DNA of 54,389 bases, taken from contig JADZDP010000156.1 of the NCBI GenBank assembly GCA_020850995.1, positions 1-54,389 on the forward strand, in the 5' to 3' direction. The stretch is from Deltaproteobacteria bacterium (lineage in GTDB: Bacteria; Myxococcota; UBA727; VGSZ01). The notes beneath the pieces were generated by a model. It did not search any database. It saw nothing but the letters and a program-made list of their open reading frames with translations, and was not told the DNA's origin. Numbering within the stretch: position 1 is the stretch's first letter; each line of letters opens with the position of its first letter. The position numbers and the translations under genes were made by a program. Below, piece by piece: positions 17,938-26,652 of this stretch.

Positions 17938-18753
17938 GTGCTGCTGCCCCTGCTCCTGCTGCTCGCCACCCCAGCCGAGGCCCCCGACGACATCGACGCC
18001 CTGCCCCCGTCGGCGGCGCCGGGGCCGGGGTCCTTCTCGCTCGACCTCGTGGGCGCCGAGCAGGTGGTGCAGGTGACGACGCGCGACTGGCGCGACGAGG
18101 TGGCGCGCCTGACGCGCTTCGAGAAGGTCGGCGGCGTCTGGATGCAGGTGGGCCCCACCATCGAGGTAGTGGTGGGCGAAAACGGGCTCGGCTGGGGCCT
18201 GGGCCTGCACCCGCTCGGTGTCGGCGAGCCGCGCAAGGTCGAGGGCGACGCGCGCGCGCCCGCGGGGGTCTTTCGGCTGCTCTCCGCATTCGGGCCGATG
18301 GCGCCCCCGATGAAGACGCGCATGCCCTGGCTGCGCACCAGCGCCGAGCTGGTGTGCGTCGACGACCCGCGCGGCGGCGCCTACAACCGGCTCGTCGACG
18401 AGCACGTCGCGACGCCCGCGACAGCGCCCGATGCTGGCGTGGCCGTCCCGCCCGAGCGCTCGTACCGCAGCGCCGAGCGCATGTGGCGCAACGACGGCCT
18501 CTACGAGATCGGCCTGCTCATCGATCAGAACGGCTTCGGTGACACCTCGGCGCTGGTGGTGCCCGGGCGCGGCAGCTGCGCCTTCGTGCACGTGTGGAAG
18601 CGCAAGGGCCGCGCCACCCAGGGGTGCACGGCGATGGCTCGCGCAGACCTCGAGAAGCTCGTCGAGTGGCTCGATCCCGCGAAGAAGCCGGTGCTGGTGC
18701 AGCTCCCGCTCCCGGAGCTCGTCAAGCACCGCATCCCCTGGCGCCTGCCCTGA
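17938..18753 (+). CDS. Exported L,D-transpeptidase-like (YkuD family) protein
   Basis: A 271-aa protein with a short hydrophobic signal (LLPLLLLLA, residues 2-10). The YkuD features are GDARAPAGVFRL (103-114), which corresponds to the GD.rTPeG.f line of the family, and FVHVW with His218 followed by TQGC with Cys230 as catalytic nucleophile. The usual S/T-H-G-C is T-Q-G-C here. It would cross-link or edit peptidoglycan in the periplasm. Start GTG at 17938 is supported by the signal peptide and has no ribosome site. Divergent from the hybrid kinase gene across 93 bp. Membership is likely, but the loop between 115 and 205 is longer than usual. Confidence 0.8.
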   Translation: MLLPLLLLLATPAEAPDDIDALPPSAAPGPGSFSLDLVGAEQVVQVTTRDWRDEVARLTRFEKVGGVWMQVGPTIEVVVGENGLGWGLGLHPLGVGEPRKVEGDARAPAGVFRLLSAFGPMAPPMKTRMPWLRTSAELVCVDDPRGGAYNRLVDEHVATPATAPDAGVAVPPERSYRSAERMWRNDGLYEIGLLIDQNGFGDTSALVVPGRGSCAFVHVWKRKGRATQGCTAMARADLEKLVEWLDPAKKPVLVQLPLPELVKHRIPWRLP

Positions 18754-18871
18754 ACCCCGCGGGTCAAGGCCCGCGAGCATCCGCCCAATAACGTAGCGCC
18801 CTCGACCGACGCGGCCCACGCAAATCCGTGGCCGAATCGTCGCGCTTTCCAACCCCGATCCGGGAGCCGTC
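18754..18871. other. 118-bp intergenic region
   Basis: Apart from the hairpin at 18758-18775, I see only the GGGAG ribosome site about 6 nt before the ATG at 18872. It might hold a promoter for the next gene, but no clear hexamers were found. Confidence 0.4.
18758..18775 (+). terminator. Post-stop GC hairpin, terminator-like
   Basis: CGCGGG (18758-18763) pairs with CCCGCG (18770-18775) around a 6-nt loop, 4 nt after the stop codon of the YkuD-like gene. No T tract follows, so it may protect the 3-prime end or only weakly terminate. Confidence 0.35.
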
Positions 18872-19783
18872 ATGATCTCGATCTTCCTCTCGCTCGCCCT
18901 GCCCGCTGGGCTCGCGCTGCCCGTGGGCCCCGCGCCCGCGGCCCTCGGCATCACCCGTGATGACGAGGCGTCGCCCGAGGGCCCGGGAAGCCTCGCGGTC
19001 GATCCGGAGGGCCGCCTGTGGGTGCTCGACGCGGTGCACGCGCGCATCGCCGTGGTGGCCAAAGATGGCGCCCTCGAGGGCAACGTGCCGCTGCCGTCCA
19101 CCACCATCGAAGATCTGGCGCTCTTGCCCTCGGGGGACGTCGCGGTGCTCGATCGCTTGGTGGCGCGCCGCGTGTTCGTGCTGACGACGAGCGGCGCCGT
19201 GATCGCCGACGCCGACGTCGAGGGCGCCGGTGTCGACGAGGGTGGGCTCGTGACGGGCATCTTCGCCGACGAAAGCGGCGTCTGGCTCGAGGTGCAGCAC
19301 GGCGTACACGTGCGCGTGCTCGACGGGCGCCTCTCCCGCGATGCGTCGCGGGTCACGCGCCCGGGGCTGCCCCTGGGCGAGGTGCTGGTGCGCGTGCGCA
19401 AGGTCGGCGACGCCGCCCAGGTGCTGTTCCTCGATCCGCGCGGCGCCTTGCGCGGCGATGCCGTGGTGCACTTCTCGTCGCTGCTCGAGCTCTCGGGCTT
19501 GGTGGCCCACCACGACGGTGCCCGGCCGGTGCTCTGGGTCGCCGGTCACGAGCTCGTGCAACGGCCAGGTGCGCCACCGGAGCGCGATCGCATCGTGGTC
19601 GCGCGCCTCGAACGTGGCGCTGACGGTCACTTGCGGGAGGTCGCGCGCACCGAGATGCGCGCGTCGCCGGAGTTCGTGCCGCTCAAGCAACTCGTGCCCG
19701 CCGGCCCAGGCCACGTGGCACACCTGTTCGTCGACACCAGCAATCCTGGCAGCGGTGCCGCTGTGGAGGTGAGCTCATGGTGA
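18872..19783 (+). CDS. Exported beta-propeller-like (NHL/SMP-30-type) protein
   Basis: A 303-aa protein with a hydrophobic N-terminus that serves as signal peptide (residues 3-22). The mature part repeats a pattern such as GSLAVDPEGRLWVLDAVHARIAV and DLALLPSGDVAVLDRL, which is typical of NHL or SMP-30-type propeller blades. Periplasmic or secreted; ligand unknown. A GGGAG ribosome site precedes the ATG. Its last 7 bases overlap the start of the NlpC/P60-like gene, so the two are translationally coupled and probably act in the same place. Confidence 0.72.
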   Translation: MISIFLSLALPAGLALPVGPAPAALGITRDDEASPEGPGSLAVDPEGRLWVLDAVHARIAVVAKDGALEGNVPLPSTTIEDLALLPSGDVAVLDRLVARRVFVLTTSGAVIADADVEGAGVDEGGLVTGIFADESGVWLEVQHGVHVRVLDGRLSRDASRVTRPGLPLGEVLVRVRKVGDAAQVLFLDPRGALRGDAVVHFSSLLELSGLVAHHDGARPVLWVAGHELVQRPGAPPERDRIVVARLERGADGHLREVARTEMRASPEFVPLKQLVPAGPGHVAHLFVDTSNPGSGAAVEVSSW

Positions 19784-21279
19784 GCGCAATCCTCATGGCC
19801 CTCGTCGTGGCCAGCGCCCCCCCCGTGATGACGCGCGACGAGATCGTCGAGCGCGGGCGCACCGGCCAGGGCTACTCCTACTGGTGGGGCGGTGGCTGTT
19901 GGCAAGCCGACGGTGGCGGCAACCATGGCTCGTGCTCGGGCAACTGCCCCAACTGCACGCACAGCGGCACCTACGGCGCCGACTGCAGCGGCTTCGTGTT
20001 CAAGAGCTGGAAGATCAACGGCGACGCGCTCTCCACCTGCTACCACGGCCCCTACACCGCCGACGCCTACCGCACGTCGGAGACGTGGTGGACGCACGTC
20101 ACGCGCGCCAACGCGGAGCCCGCCGATATCCTCGCGTCGTCGACGCACGTGGTGCTGCTCGACCACGGCGACCCCTGGGGCACGCCGACCATCCTCGAGG
20201 CGCGCGGCTGCAGCTACGGCATCCAGCGCAACACCCGTTCGCTCGGGTCCGAGTACGTCGCCTCGCGCCGCGACAATCTCGGCGCGCCCACGCCACCCGC
20301 CTGGCGCGCCACCTACGTCGACCAGTCGTTCCCCTACGCCAGTCAGCCCGCCATCGAGCTGCTCGAAGGCGAGGATCTCGATGGCTTCTTCGATTTGCGA
20401 AATGACGGAGCGGAGACGTGGAATGACAACACGCGCCTGGCGCCCACGCCGCGCGACCTGGCGTCGCCGCTCGCCGACGACACCTGGCTGTCACCAACGC
20501 GCATCGTCTCGCCGGGCGCGGTGGCGCCGGGCGCCGTCGGCCACTTCCCCGTGCGCATCCGCGCGAACGAGCCCGGCGAGCACCTGCAGACCTTCGGCGT
20601 GGTGCAGGAGGGGGTCAGCTGGTTCTCTCAATCTGGCGGTCCCCCCGACACACAGCTCGCGATCCTCGTGCGCGTGGCGCCACGCGACCACGCGGGCACG
20701 CTGACCGACGTGGGCTTCCCCCTCGACGCCAACGGCGCCGTGCTGGTCGAGCTCGGCAGCGTGCTCCAGGGCTTCGTCGAGGTGCGCAACGACGGGCACC
20801 TCGCCTGGGGCGACGGCGTGCGCTTGGCTCCGACGCCGCGCGACCAACCCTCGTCGCTGGCTGCGGCCTCGTGGCTCTCACCCACACGCGTGGCCACGCC
20901 CGACGAGGTGACGGCCGAGGGTGAGGTGGCGCGTTTCACCTTCGAGATCGCCGGCGCGGCCTTGGGCGAGACCACGCAGTCGTTCGCGCTGGTGCACGAG
21001 GGCGTCGTCTGGTTCGCCGACGCGGGCTTTGGGCCCGCCGACGACTTCCTGCGGCTCAAGGTGCGCGTGGTCGAAGCCCGTGTCGACGAGAACGGCGACG
21101 AGAGCGACGGCGACGAGAGCGACGGCGACCGCGACGATCAGCGCGGTGATGCCCCGCCAGAGGAGGAGCCGATCAGGCTCCGCCCTGGTGCGACGACCGC
21201 GACCTGCGCCAGCGCACCGGCCTCTCCGCTCGTTGCGCTGGCGCTGCTCGCGCTGGTTCGACGGCGCGCGCGGCCCTGA
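19777..21279 (+). CDS. Exported NlpC/P60-like protein with two Ig-like domains and MYXO-CTERM-like tail
   Basis: A 500-aa protein with a short signal (residues 1-15). The cysteine-peptidase fold shows ADCSGFVF with catalytic Cys70 and a histidine in STHVVLL (His124). The region 33-62 is unusually rich in Gly and Cys (CSGNCPNC). Two related Ig-like domains follow (about 195-300 and 320-430), each with LAPTPRD and WLSPTR motifs and a closing VQEGVSWF or VHEGVVWF, like the central domain of NBR1-type proteins. An acidic DENGDESDGDESDGD linker leads to a C-terminal hydrophobic stretch ending in an Arg cluster, a MYXO-CTERM-like sorting tail (Cys at about 478). Likely a surface-attached peptidoglycan or peptide hydrolase. 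Coupled to the propeller gene. Confidence 0.82.
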   Translation: MVSAILMALVVASAPPVMTRDEIVERGRTGQGYSYWWGGGCWQADGGGNHGSCSGNCPNCTHSGTYGADCSGFVFKSWKINGDALSTCYHGPYTADAYRTSETWWTHVTRANAEPADILASSTHVVLLDHGDPWGTPTILEARGCSYGIQRNTRSLGSEYVASRRDNLGAPTPPAWRATYVDQSFPYASQPAIELLEGEDLDGFFDLRNDGAETWNDNTRLAPTPRDLASPLADDTWLSPTRIVSPGAVAPGAVGHFPVRIRANEPGEHLQTFGVVQEGVSWFSQSGGPPDTQLAILVRVAPRDHAGTLTDVGFPLDANGAVLVELGSVLQGFVEVRNDGHLAWGDGVRLAPTPRDQPSSLAAASWLSPTRVATPDEVTAEGEVARFTFEIAGAALGETTQSFALVHEGVVWFADAGFGPADDFLRLKVRVVEARVDENGDESDGDESDGDRDDQRGDAPPEEEPIRLRPGATTATCASAPASPLVALALLALVRRRARP

Positions 21280-21315
21280 GCACGACGCCGGGGCGACGTG
21301 GTACACCCGGCGTCC

Positions 21316-22038
21316 ATGGCACAGGTCATCCCCGAGAGCTGGCAGGTCCCGCAGCGCTTCCGACAACGCGTGGGCACGTCGGCCGGCCGTCAGCGGGCCA
21401 TGATCGACGCGGGCCACCTGCTCCTCATCCTGCACGACGTTCCCAAGGTGGGTGACGACGAACGCGCGCCGCGCCTCTTCTGGCGCGCGCCCGACGGCGC
21501 GTTCAAGGCGAAGGAGAGCCGCGGCGACGGCCTGCCCTCGCTCAAGCGTCACGTGGAGGCGTTCAAGGCGGCGGTGCAGGAGCTCGACGAGAAGGTCGAC
21601 CGCGCCAAGCAAGCCGAAGAGATCTACCAGGTGCTGCGCGCGGCCGCGCCCATCGCCCGCACCACCCGCAACCTGCACAAGGCGCTGCAGGAGGCCCGCG
21701 AGGGTGTCGACGACAAGGACATCATCTCCTTGCGCGACGCCGCCGGTGAGATCGAGCGCAGCGCCGAGCTGGTCGTGAGCGACGCCAAGAACGCGCTCGA
21801 TTACCTGGAGGCCAAGGCCGCCGAGGAGCAGGCTTCATTCGCCAAGAAGACCGCGGACGCGCAGCACCGGCTGAATCTGTTGGCGGCCCTGTTCTTCCCC
21901 ATCACCGCCATCGGCTCGGTGCTCGGCATCGAGCTCACCAAGGGCCTCGAGTCGCAAGGTGCGTGGCTGTTCTGGTCCATCGTGGTCGCCGCGCTCATCG
22001 TCGGCGTGGTCGTGCGCGGCAGCATCAGCAAGAGCTGA
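21316..22038 (+). CDS. Membrane protein with long helical domain and two C-terminal TM helices
   Basis: A 240-aa protein. Residues about 60-180 are long charged helices (coiled coil), followed by two transmembrane helices separated by a short loop (about 187-206 and 212-233). The layout copies the C-terminal half of CorA-type metal transporters, but the GMN motif is absent (the loop reads GIELTKGLE), so transport is not supported. ATG at 21316 gives a better start than GTG at 21298. The last 14 bases overlap the convergent pabB-type gene. Confidence 0.65.
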   Translation: MAQVIPESWQVPQRFRQRVGTSAGRQRAMIDAGHLLLILHDVPKVGDDERAPRLFWRAPDGAFKAKESRGDGLPSLKRHVEAFKAAVQELDEKVDRAKQAEEIYQVLRAAAPIARTTRNLHKALQEAREGVDDKDIISLRDAAGEIERSAELVVSDAKNALDYLEAKAAEEQASFAKKTADAQHRLNLLAALFFPITAIGSVLGIELTKGLESQGAWLFWSIVVAALIVGVVVRGSISKS

Positions 22039-23200
22039 GCTCCCCGAACGCGCGCGCCTTGTCGAGCGTCTCCTGCCACTCCGCCTCGGCCTCACTGTCG
22101 ACGACGATGCCGCCGCCGACGTGCAGCGCGCCGGGGCCCTGCGCCGGTCGCAGCCACGTGCGAATGAGCAGCGACGAGCGCAGCGCGCGGTGCTCGTCGA
22201 CCACCACCAGCGCACCCGTGTAGGGACCGCGCGGCCCATCCTCGAGGGCGTGGATGGTCTCGACGGCGCTCGACTTTGGCGCCCCCGTGATGGAGCCGCC
22301 GGGCAAGGCCGCGCTCAACACGTCGGAGTGCCGCACCCCGGGGAGCAGCCGCGCCGCGATGGTGCTCTCGAGGTGGTGGACGTTTGGCACGCTGACCACG
22401 TCGAGCAGGCGCTCCACGGTGACGCCGCCCGGCTCCGCCACGCGCCCGAGATCGTTGCGCAGCAGGTCCACGATCATGACGTGCTCCGCTGCGTCCTTCG
22501 CCGATGCGCACAGCGCGGCGCGCTGCGCCTGGTCGCGCTCGGGCGAGCTGCCCCGCGGGCGCGTGCCCTTGATGGGGAAGGCGCGCGCGACGCGCGTGTG
22601 CGGGTCGACGGTGAGAAAGCGCTCCGGCGAGAGGCTGACGATGCTGCCCCAGCTCTCGACGTCGAGCCACGCGGCGCAGCAAGCAACGTCGCCGCCCACC
22701 TCGTCCTGAAAGAAGCCGAGCGCCTGTGCGCGCGTCGCCGGCGCGACCGCCACGCGGTGCGCGAGGTTCGCCTGATAGATCACCCCGTCGAGGAGCAGCT
22801 CGCGCGCGGCTTCGACGCGCGCCCGGTGGCGCCGCTTCGCGTCGTGACGAAGCTCCAGGCGCGGGCGCCAGCAGGGCTCGCGCGCCGGCGGTGGAGCCGG
22901 ACGGGCGCGCCACACCACCACGTCGGGTCCGAGCGTTGCGTCGCGCGCGTGGCGGGGAGCGCGCTCATCGAGCGCCACGGCCGCCTCGTAGCCGATGAGC
23001 GCGACCGTGAGCCACCCCGGCTGCGGCGGATCGTCGAGCGGGCGCAGCAGGGCGCGCACGCGCTCGCCGTCGTGCGCGCCGCTGCCGAGCTCGAGGCGCG
23101 CGTGCTCCTCGACGAGACGCACCCACGCCACGCCGGGCGGCGCGAGCGCGGGGCCGAGGTAGGCGAGGCCGGTCACGACGGCCCGCCATAGCGCCTGCAC
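22025..23200 (-). CDS. Aminodeoxychorismate synthase component I (PabB)
   Basis: A 391-aa chorismate-binding enzyme. With a glutamine amidotransferase partner it would turn chorismate into 4-amino-4-deoxychorismate for folate synthesis. The chorismate-binding domain has the signature PIKGTRPRG with Lys211, the residue distinguishing PabB from anthranilate synthase (Thr there), as well as IVDLLRNDLGR (243-253) and PGGSITGAPK (300-309). Shorter at the N-terminus than E. coli PabB (453 aa). No pabA or pabC gene is adjacent. GTG at 23200 is the longest start with no ribosome site; an internal GTG (near 23175) is possible. Divergent from the aconitase-type gene across 40 bp. Confidence 0.88.
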   Translation of the reverse strand: MQALWRAVVTGLAYLGPALAPPGVAWVRLVEEHARLELGSGAHDGERVRALLRPLDDPPQPGWLTVALIGYEAAVALDERAPRHARDATLGPDVVVWRARPAPPPAREPCWRPRLELRHDAKRRHRARVEAARELLLDGVIYQANLAHRVAVAPATRAQALGFFQDEVGGDVACCAAWLDVESWGSIVSLSPERFLTVDPHTRVARAFPIKGTRPRGSSPERDQAQRAALCASAKDAAEHVMIVDLLRNDLGRVAEPGGVTVERLLDVVSVPNVHHLESTIAARLLPGVRHSDVLSAALPGGSITGAPKSSAVETIHALEDGPRGPYTGALVVVDEHRALRSSLLIRTWLRPAQGPGALHVGGGIVVDSEAEAEWQETLDKARAFGELSSC

Positions 23201-23240
23201 GACCGTTGTCGAATGCCCTCCGAAACGCTAGGCGCCACCC

Positions 23241-25235
23241 ATGTCTGTGACGTCGACGAGCATCCACAAGCGCGATCCCCTGGTGCGGTTCTCCGGCCGT
23301 GTCCTCTACCTGAGCGACGACCTCGATTTGCTCGAGCGCCAGCTCAAGGGCGAGATCGTCACCTTCGATCCCACGCGCAAGCTCATCGACAACATCTCCA
23401 CCGACGAGCTCACGCCCGGCTGGGTGTGCTTCTGGTACGACGAGACGCTCGGCGACTACTGCCTGGTGGGCCTGCGCGGCGGCAAGATCGGCAAGGACGC
23501 GATCAAGCGCGCCAAGCCCGCGGTGATCGTGAGCGGGCTCTCCAAGGGCTGCGGCTCCTCGCGCGAGACGGCGCCCTACTCGGAGAAGGTGGCGGGCGTG
23601 CAGCTCGTCGTCGCCAAGACCATCGAGAAGATCTACGGGCAGAACTGCCGCAACATCGGCCTGCTCACCACCACCGACGAGTCGGTGGTGGCGCGCATCG
23701 AGAAGGGCGAGCCCATCCCGCTCGCCGAGTTCACCGAAGGACTCAACGAGATCGAGCGCGGCATCGTCGAGTACGGCGGCCTGTTCACCTACAACAAGGC
23801 GCGCCTCGCCGGCGAGGTCGCGCCGCCGCCCGTCACCACCACCGCGCGGCCCATGACGCTCGTCGAGAAGATCATCGCGAGCCGCGCCATCGCCGACGCC
23901 ACCACCGGCGCGCTCGGCCTCCCTGCGGTCAAGCCCGGCGACGCGCTCTTCTGCCGCACCGACGTGCGCTTCAGCCACGACTACACCACGGCCATGTGCG
24001 ACTCGCTGTTCGTCGCCGGCTACGGCAAGCACGCCAAGCTGCGCGACCCCTCGAGCGTGTTCGCCATGCGCGATCACCTCACCTTCCGAAACCAGATCAT
24101 GTCCGACGCCGACAAGCAGAAGGGCCTGCACGTCCTCGTCGACAACCTGGGCGCCGAGCAAGAGCGCTTCGTGGAGAAGCACGGCATCCGCTACTTCGGT
24201 TTGGCGCCAGACGGCTCCGGCTCCGAGGCCATCTGCCACAACGCCGTCATGGAGGAGCTCGGCGGCCCCGGCGACATCGTCGTCGGCACCGACAGCCACA
24301 CCTGCACGGCCGGCGCGCTCGGTACCTTCGCCTTCGGCGTCGGCAGCACCGACATGGCCAACGCCTGGTACACGGCCGACATCCAGGTGAAGGTGCCCGC
24401 CAGCGTCAAGTACGTGCTCACGGGCAAGCCGGCCAAGGGCGTCACGGCGAAGGACGTGATGCTCTACGTGATGGCGCAGCAGTACGCCAAAGAGGGCAAC
24501 TGCATCGGCAAGGTGCTCGAGATGTCGGGGCCGGGCCTGGCGCACATGAGCATGGACGAGCGCGCCACCCTCACCAACCTCGCGGTCGAGTGCGGTGCCA
24601 CCACCGGCATCATCGAGGCCGACCAGATCACCAAGCAGTACCTGATGAAGTTCCGCGGCTGGTCGGAGGAGCGCGCCGCGCGCGGCCACCTGCGCGCCGA
24701 TGCCGACGCGCAGTACGACGCCACCTTCACCATCGACCTCGCGCAGGTGCCGCAGATGGTCGCCACGCCCGGCGACCCGAGAAACGGCGTCGCCGTCGAC
24801 GCGCTCACGACGAGCCGGGGGCCAGTCAAGGTCGACATCGCGTATGGCGGCTCGTGCACCGGCGGCAAGATGGCCGACATGGACATGTACGCCGAGGTGC
24901 TCGGCGAGGGGCTCAAGCGCGGCATGCGCGTCAAGGACGGCGTGCAGCTCTTCATCCAGTTCGGCAGCCAGCGCATCAAGCGCTACGCCGTCGAGCAGGG
25001 CTACCCCGCGCTGTTCGCCGAGGCGGGCGCGAAGGTGATCGAGCCCTCCTGCGGCGCCTGCATCAACGCGGGCCCGGGTGTGTCGACGAGCAAGGCGCAG
25101 GTGACGGTGAGCGCCATCAACCGCAACTTCCCTGGCCGCTCCGGTCCGGGCCAGGTGTACCTCGCCTCACCGCGCGTGGTGGCGGCCAGCGCGCTGTCCG
25201 GTACCATCGTGACACCAGAGGAGCTGTTCGGTTGA
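23241..25235 (+). CDS. Aconitase-superfamily hydro-lyase with N-terminal swivel domain (fused LeuD-LeuC-like)
   Basis: A 664-aa protein joining both halves of an isopropylmalate-isomerase/aconitase. Residues about 20-180 are a swivel domain with DNISTDELTPG and SKGCGSSRETAPY (Cys104, Arg108, substrate loop). Residues about 205-660 are the catalytic part with [4Fe-4S] ligands Cys355 (GTDSHTC), Cys604 and Cys607 (SCGAC). It would isomerise a tricarboxylate-like or malate-like hydroxy acid: 3-isopropylmalate, homocitrate or citrate; the sequence alone does not tell which. Small-domain-first order is like AcnB and opposite to eukaryotic Leu1, but the HEAT domain of AcnB is lacking. No leuA or leuB is nearby. 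The ATG has only a weak purine site. The stop overlaps the TTG start of the next lipoprotein gene. Confidence 0.85.
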   Translation: MSVTSTSIHKRDPLVRFSGRVLYLSDDLDLLERQLKGEIVTFDPTRKLIDNISTDELTPGWVCFWYDETLGDYCLVGLRGGKIGKDAIKRAKPAVIVSGLSKGCGSSRETAPYSEKVAGVQLVVAKTIEKIYGQNCRNIGLLTTTDESVVARIEKGEPIPLAEFTEGLNEIERGIVEYGGLFTYNKARLAGEVAPPPVTTTARPMTLVEKIIASRAIADATTGALGLPAVKPGDALFCRTDVRFSHDYTTAMCDSLFVAGYGKHAKLRDPSSVFAMRDHLTFRNQIMSDADKQKGLHVLVDNLGAEQERFVEKHGIRYFGLAPDGSGSEAICHNAVMEELGGPGDIVVGTDSHTCTAGALGTFAFGVGSTDMANAWYTADIQVKVPASVKYVLTGKPAKGVTAKDVMLYVMAQQYAKEGNCIGKVLEMSGPGLAHMSMDERATLTNLAVECGATTGIIEADQITKQYLMKFRGWSEERAARGHLRADADAQYDATFTIDLAQVPQMVATPGDPRNGVAVDALTTSRGPVKVDIAYGGSCTGGKMADMDMYAEVLGEGLKRGMRVKDGVQLFIQFGSQRIKRYAVEQGYPALFAEAGAKVIEPSCGACINAGPGVSTSKAQVTVSAINRNFPGRSGPGQVYLASPRVVAASALSGTIVTPEELFG

Positions 25236-26074
25236 CGACGCGCCACGGTGTTCTTGCTGTCTGCTGCGCGCTCCTGCTGAGCGCGTGTCCCACCGTGCAG
25301 CCCATCTACGACGACGACATCGGCGTCCAGGCCATCCCCGCGCCCGAGGGCGCGCACGCTGGCACCTTCGCGCTCAAGACGCGCAACCAGACGCTGGTGC
25401 ACGTGCCATTTCTCGGCGACTACGAGGGCGGCGGCGACAACTTCCGGCTGGTGACGCGCACCTGGGACGAGGGCGCGGGCGTCTATCTGCAAGAGAGCCA
25501 GCTGTGCGGCGGCTACAATTTCGAAGTCGCCGGCGTTGTCACCGAGGCGCCGCAGTCGACCTATCGCGCGGTGCCCCAGAGCCCGCCCGAAGAGGTGCTC
25601 ATCGACCACGAGGTGGGGAGCTACGGTGCCACCGGCCACCTGCAGCTCTGGGCCTTGCGCGATCTGCCCGATCCTTACGCCACGCCGCTGCCGACCACGA
25701 AGGAGGAGGCCGCGGCGGCGCCGTGGGACCAGCGCATCCACGACATGGACGGCGACGAGAACCCCGCCATGACGCTGTTCGTCAGCGGCGCCGTCGAGGG
25801 CGAGGTCTATGCCTTTCAGCGCAAGACCGTGGAGCTCGAGGGCGTCATCCTCGGCCCCGACCACGCGGTGGGGCTGGCGCACAACAGCAACGAAGCGCTG
25901 ACGGTGGCGGCCAACAACCCGCTGGTCGATCGTCAGAGCGAGGGCTCATCAGAGCCGCACCCCGACGCCACGCGCTCCTTCTTCGAAGAGGTGCGCATCG
26001 CCGACGGCGCCGACTGCGACGAGGTCATGCGCGCGTCCGAGGACGGCACCCTTCCCGAGCTGCCGCCCTTCTGA
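25232..26074 (+). CDS. Predicted lipoprotein, TTG start, coupled to aconitase-type gene
   Basis: A 280-aa exported protein. The start is TTG at 25232, which overlaps the TGA of the preceding gene; GAGGAG lies about 9 nt upstream. The signal peptide ends in a lipobox, LLSAC (Cys19). The mature part is acidic, with no family I recognise. A coupled lipoprotein behind a cytosolic Fe-S enzyme is odd; they may share only a transcript. Confidence 0.75.
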   Translation: MTTRHGVLAVCCALLLSACPTVQPIYDDDIGVQAIPAPEGAHAGTFALKTRNQTLVHVPFLGDYEGGGDNFRLVTRTWDEGAGVYLQESQLCGGYNFEVAGVVTEAPQSTYRAVPQSPPEEVLIDHEVGSYGATGHLQLWALRDLPDPYATPLPTTKEEAAAAPWDQRIHDMDGDENPAMTLFVSGAVEGEVYAFQRKTVELEGVILGPDHAVGLAHNSNEALTVAANNPLVDRQSEGSSEPHPDATRSFFEEVRIADGADCDEVMRASEDGTLPELPPF

Positions 26075-26100
26075 CGACTGCTATCCGCCGCCGATGAAGG

Positions 26101-26640
26101 TCAGCGGCTGGCCAGCACCGCGGTGCGGCACGCGCTGCGCACGCGCTCGGCCATCTGATCGACCTTCTTGAGCGCGGTGGCACGCACGAGGCCGCTCGGC
26201 ACCGCATAGCCCACGTCGACGAAGCTGGTGTAGGTCAGCTGCGACACCATGGGATTGGCGGTGGGCTGCACCTGCCAACTCCCGCGGATGGCCTTGATGT
26301 CGCCGCCGATGGAGCGCCACTCCACGCGCCGCGCCGCGCGATCGACGTCGCGGCGCAGGGTGTAGTGCACCTTGGCCAGCACGGCGTCGACGGTGAAGCG
26401 CGCGTCGACGGAGCCGGGGCGCTCGGCAAGCACCTCGAGCTTCTCGATGTCCGGGAAGATCTGTCGGAAGCGCCGCACGTCCCAGAGCGTCTCCAGCACG
26501 ACGTCGGGAGGGGCCGCCACCAGGAACACCGCGCGCAGGCCCTTGGTGTCGTCGGGCGCGCTCAGTTGTTCGACCGCGGGCGCGGCCGAGGCTTGAGCGT
26601 TTGGGTCGGCGGTCGCAAGCAGCACCAAGAGCGCGAGCAC
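26101..26640 (-). CDS. Exported SRPBCC/START-like protein
   Basis: A 179-aa protein with a hydrophobic N-terminus (LALLVLLATA) and then an SRPBCC-type fold: VFLVAAPPDVVLETLWDVRRFRQIFPDI is the helix-grip start seen in polyketide-cyclase/START relatives, and the C-terminal helix ends the domain. Probably binds a hydrophobic ligand in the periplasm. A second member is at 50345-50974 with a similar layout. GTG at 26640 lies 9 nt after the stop of the vWA gene; the TAGACT that precedes it includes that stop codon. No Shine-Dalgarno; the bases before it are CCTCCT. Confidence 0.78.
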   Translation of the reverse strand: MLALLVLLATADPNAQASAAPAVEQLSAPDDTKGLRAVFLVAAPPDVVLETLWDVRRFRQIFPDIEKLEVLAERPGSVDARFTVDAVLAKVHYTLRRDVDRAARRVEWRSIGGDIKAIRGSWQVQPTANPMVSQLTYTSFVDVGYAVPSGLVRATALKKVDQMAERVRSACRTAVLASR

Positions 26641-26646
26641 AGGAGG

Positions 26647-26652
26647 AGTCTA
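26647..26652 (-). promoter_or_regulatory. Candidate -10 element TAGACT overlapping a stop codon
   Basis: Minus-strand TAGACT (TAnnnT) ends 6 nt before the GTG at 26640. Its TAG is the stop codon of the upstream vWA gene. This may give a separate leaderless transcript for the SRPBCC gene. Confidence 0.35.

Noticed and set aside
21316..22038. CorA magnesium transporter
   Set aside because: Two terminal membrane helices fit, but the GMN signature is absent and the N-terminal domain is short.
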